IMG/VR virus record: IMGVR_UViG_3300031951_000757
Span: 1 to 32,353 of that record
Length of the DNA stretch: 32,353 nt
Source: a virus
Strand: one strand, 5' to 3'
The notes under the pieces were generated by a model. The model worked only from the letters and a program-made list of their open reading frames with translations. It had not been told where the DNA came from and searched no databases. Shown here piece after piece: positions 30,650 through 32,353 of the stretch. The first letter of the stretch is position 1; each line of letters opens with the position of its first letter. The position numbers and the translations under genes were made by a program.

Positions 30650-31264
30650 ATATAGTACTACTGTAACGGGTGCACTGTTGTACCAGAAAATAGTTGATAG
30701 TGATACTACTACGCTATTAGAAGCAAATTAAACAGTCTGGGGTCGATGAACGACCCACAGAACTGTTTAATGCTGCCGCTCTGTACTGTACAGACTGGAG
30801 CGCTACGGGCTACAGTCTTCACGGCGCTACCAGACAGCGCCCCAGTACAGGCTAACTATTTTGTTCTATATAAAAAATAGTTTCAGCCCTGGCGGTGGCT
30901 AAGTGTTTGCTTTTCCGCTTAGCCAAACCGTCCAGCCACTCGTCTAGGACTCGTGTCTGAACTGTCTAAGCGGGTTGTGTAATCTGACCGTGTCAGCATT
31001 TCATGCAGCCACGGCACCAGATTACCTACACACCACACACAGTCGGACGCACGCCACGGCTCTCACTGGCTATCGCCAGTTTCTGTTCGAGCCTACACCT
31101 CACAGCCCTGACTCGCTCATGCTCGTCTAAAGGGCTGCTCGGCAGCGTGCTTCACCATACTCCTCTGTCAAATCGTTTCGCTACGCTACACGATTGCTCT
31201 GTCTGCGTCCCGCATCCTGGCCTGTCGCTTTGCGCCATGCCCGCCCCTTCGCTTCGCTCAGGGT
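30650..31264 (+). ncRNA. Candidate large structured non-coding RNA (GOLLD/ROOL-like class)
   Basis: About 615 bases with no plausible protein gene, noticeably more GC-rich than the surrounding coding DNA and filled with strong inverted repeats. In order: GGTGCA/TGTACC (30669-30684, with a G-U pair that only works on the plus strand), AATAG/CTATT enclosing TAGT/ACTA (30689-30718), a 19-bp bulged stem (30727-30771), a three-way junction (30778-30852), AACTATTTT/AAAATAGTT (30854-30882), CTGGCGGT plus GGCTAAG stem (30889-30935), a three-segment stem (30979-31025), ACTGGC/GCCAGT (31065-31080), CAGCCCT/AGGGCTG (31103-31137), AATCGT/ACGATT (31171-31195) and GCA-TGGC/GCCA-TGC (31212-31240). GOLLD and ROOL are large phage-associated RNAs of about 600-900 nt. 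Size and setting fit, but family membership and even strand are not proven. A replication origin or packaging site is the alternative. The remainder to 31330 holds only the leader of the next gene. Confidence 0.6.
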
Positions 31265-31330
31265 ATGACATTCGGAGTCTTGGTGACCCGACAGTATGTG
31301 CTGTTGCAATACCTAATGAAAGGAACCAAG

Positions 31331-31747
31331 ATGAAAAAGAATGAGTACATACCAAACGGTATCAGCATCACCAATCAATGCTATAACTGCATGTTGATTG
31401 ATGATGTCTGTACCGACTGCCAAGATTCACGGGACGCCCGTGATACCAACAACGCTTGGCAGATTGTAGATGAGGGAAACCTTCAGTATCCTCATCCAAT
31501 ATCAATCCAATCGGTTGAGCCTTCTGCTCACGATTGGATTAGTCCCTACACTAGAGTGTCGGAACCAACAGATGACCTACCTGACGGAGTCATACGAGAG
31601 GAGTTTCTAGAACCTACAAACTTCCTCTCTGACCGAATCTTCGACCTTGATGTAGAAGTTCCTCCCCACTACACAATCTGTGTACAATGCCACTATCAAG
31701 TCCATGTCCAAGTGGCTTGTCCAAATTGTGAGACAGTATCTAACTAA
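31331..31747 (+). CDS. Double zinc-ribbon protein
   Basis: A 138-residue protein with two pairs of CxxC knuckles. The first is at the N-terminus (QCYNCMLIDDVCTDCQ; C17, C20, C27, C30) and the second at the C-terminus (CVQCHYQVHVQVACPNC; C117, C120, C130, C133). Both are typical of compact zinc ribbons. The middle (about 40-110) is acidic and Pro-rich with no recognised domain. I chose the ATG at 31331, preceded by AAAGGA at six bases, instead of further-upstream starts that run back into the structured region. Zinc ribbons in small early phage proteins often contact nucleic acid or host transcription proteins. That role is inferred. It is the first gene of the right-hand plus-strand unit. Confidence 0.72.
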   Translation: MKKNEYIPNGISITNQCYNCMLIDDVCTDCQDSRDARDTNNAWQIVDEGNLQYPHPISIQSVEPSAHDWISPYTRVSEPTDDLPDGVIREEFLEPTNFLSDRIFDLDVEVPPHYTICVQCHYQVHVQVACPNCETVSN

Positions 31748-31754
31748 GTAATAA

Positions 31755-31794
31755 CGGGATTGCCCCCAGCACCCTGTGCCTTGGGGGCAACCCG
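31755..31794 (+). other. Long intercistronic hairpin without U-tract
   Basis: Arms CGGG-A-TTGCCCCC and GGGGGCAACCCG close an inner GCAC/GTGC stem with a CCT loop, 16 bp in total with one bulged A and small internal loops. It sits between the zinc-ribbon gene and the SSB-like gene. It lacks a following T-run (CCACAACAAC), so it is more likely an RNase processing or mRNA-protection element than a terminator. Confidence 0.7.
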
Positions 31795-31819
31795 CCCACA
31801 ACAACTAAAGGAGACAGAA

Positions 31820-32143
31820 ATGAACGCAGTAACAATCACAGGTAACATCAAGAATGTACAACTTCGTGGCAAGTCAGAGCGTAAAGTTTTGACAGGCAAC
31901 TTAGTGCAAACAGGAATCATTAATGAGTGGGGCAAGGTAGGTTGTATCGCAACTATGCCATTGGTATTCCTAGACGAGGAAGTAGCCAAGCAAGCGCAAG
32001 CGCTTCCAAAAGATGATAACGGTGCATCAGAAACAGTTAAGATTTCAGGACGAATCGTAACTCGTTTTGACCGCCGACCAGGTGTAGATAACGCAGAGCG
32101 TTATGCACCTTACACACAGATTGAGGTTCAATCAATCGCTTAA
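31820..32143 (+). CDS. SSB-like OB-fold protein
   Basis: A 107-residue protein beginning MNAVTITGNIKNVQLRGKSE and ending in TRFDRRPGVDNAERYAPYTQ, IEVQSIA. It has the layout of single-stranded DNA-binding proteins: an N-V-T-I-T-G-N-I first strand, a middle strand (WGKVGCIATMPLVFLDEEVA), a helix (AKQAQAL), then VKISGRIVTRFDRR and a YTQIEVQSI last strand. That corresponds to the SSB pattern VxGRLxxRxW...YVTEVVA. It lacks the acidic C-terminal tail of bacterial SSB. It would bind ssDNA during replication. The ATG at 31820 follows AAAGGAG by six bases. An upstream in-frame ATG at 31760 falls inside the hairpin and is rejected. Confidence 0.6.
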   Translation: MNAVTITGNIKNVQLRGKSERKVLTGNLVQTGIINEWGKVGCIATMPLVFLDEEVAKQAQALPKDDNGASETVKISGRIVTRFDRRPGVDNAERYAPYTQIEVQSIA

Positions 32144-32149
32144 CAAGTC

Positions 32150-32194
32150 AGGTGGGTGGGGGGCTTCGGCTCTCCACTCACCTCCCTTTTTTTT
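32150..32194 (+). terminator. Strong rho-independent terminator
   Basis: A 15-bp stem (32150-32164 with 32169-32183) has several G-T pairs that hold only in the plus-strand RNA. It is capped by a C(TTCG)G tetraloop and followed by CCC and eight T (32187-32194). It ends the zinc-ribbon/SSB-like unit. The G-T pairs make it one-directional. Confidence 0.95.
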
Positions 32195-32253
32195 GAGTGC
32201 CGCTGTAACTACAACGGAAACATACAAGTCCACCACTATGCAAAGGAGAAATT

Positions 32254-32353
32254 ATGATGGCAATAACAGCACTAGATTTAGTAGCAATCACAATTGCTAT
32301 GGCTAGTAGCATCACAGTAATGATTCTATTTTGGCGCCAGAACATGGCGCTGC
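32254..32353 (+). CDS. Small membrane protein, 3' end outside the window
   Basis: Starts MMAITALDLVAITIAMASSI and continues TVMILFWRQNMAL to the window edge. The first 27 residues are almost entirely hydrophobic and form one membrane span, followed by a basic WRQ. The ribosome-binding site AAAGGAG ends five bases before the first of two ATG codons (32254 and 32257). The rest of the protein is missing, so it cannot be classified. It follows a strong terminator, so it needs its own promoter or read-through. Confidence 0.6.
   Translation, partial: MMAITALDLVAITIAMASSITVMILFWRQNMAL

Noticed and set aside
30778-30852. Cloverleaf-like fold considered as a tRNA
   Set aside because: Only two internal hairpins, no T-loop sequence such as TTCGA in a 5-bp arm, no acceptor CCA or plausible anticodon arrangement.
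31103-31146. Second hairpin GCTGC-TCG-GCAGC overlapping the CAGCCCT stem
   Set aside because: It shares bases with the AGGGCTG arm, so only one can form at a time; kept as an alternative pairing, not a separate feature.
31003-31344. Plus-strand open frame of 113 codons in the structured region
   Set aside because: Composition is Ser/His/Cys/Leu-rich with no recognisable domain, no ribosome-binding site, and it crosses several strong hairpins and the start of the zinc-ribbon gene in another frame.
31152-31355. Minus-strand open frame of 67 codons in the structured region
   Set aside because: No ribosome-binding site, overlaps the zinc-ribbon gene start, and has no family features.

Overview
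The window is part of the genome of a tailed bacteriophage, most likely a podovirus of an AT-rich actinobacterium. A WhiB-family gene, which in bacteria and phages is essentially confined to actinobacteria and their viruses, sets the host phylum. The modest GC content, an N4-gp56-like major capsid protein, a proteasome-like peptidase in the head module and glycine-rich adhesins would fit a phage of freshwater Nanopelagicales (acI-type) hosts, but that host guess is inference. No integrase or repressor is visible. No tape-measure protein or tail-tube/sheath genes are recognisable, while a large beta-propeller-like nozzle candidate and several very large putative ejection proteins are present, which favours a short-tailed virion.

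Layout. (1) Positions 1-1305, plus strand: a compact run of small regulatory or nucleic-acid genes (sigma-like helix-turn-helix protein cut by the window edge, Cys-rich zinc-finger-like protein, FmdB-type zinc ribbon, WhiB, PD-(D/E)XK-type nuclease), closed by a bidirectional terminator at 1325-1368. (2) Positions 1407-30431, minus strand: one long late block of about 31 genes. In transcription order it holds terminase (with a fused N-terminal helix-turn-helix), portal, Ntn hydrolase, two small proteins, a 1725-residue giant protein, three further large structural proteins (one with LysM), scaffold, major capsid protein, a group of small head-completion and Lys-rich proteins, adaptor candidate, repeat-rich fibre, a three-gene adhesin cassette present twice in tandem, a glycosyltransferase, the nozzle candidate and a lysis cassette (membrane protein, CHAP endolysin, holin). 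Many of these genes abut or overlap by one base (TAATG). (3) Positions 30432-31330: about 900 bases without a credible protein gene, more GC-rich than the coding DNA and packed with inverted repeats. (4) Positions 31331-32353, plus strand: a double zinc-ribbon protein, an SSB-like OB-fold protein, a very strong terminator and the start of a small membrane protein.

The standout is region (3). A promoter-like sequence near 30613-30643 is followed by at least ten well-formed hairpins, including a 19-bp bulged stem, a three-way junction and a long three-segment stem. This is what a large ornate non-coding RNA of the GOLLD/ROOL kind would look like. GOLLD was originally found in lake metagenomes, actinomycetes and prophages. 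I cannot run a covariance search, so the family is not assigned. Secondary highlights are the tandem duplication of the adhesin cassette together with its intergenic hairpin, the proteasome-like peptidase in place of a classical prohead protease, and the terminase with a built-in DNA-binding head and no separate small subunit in view.
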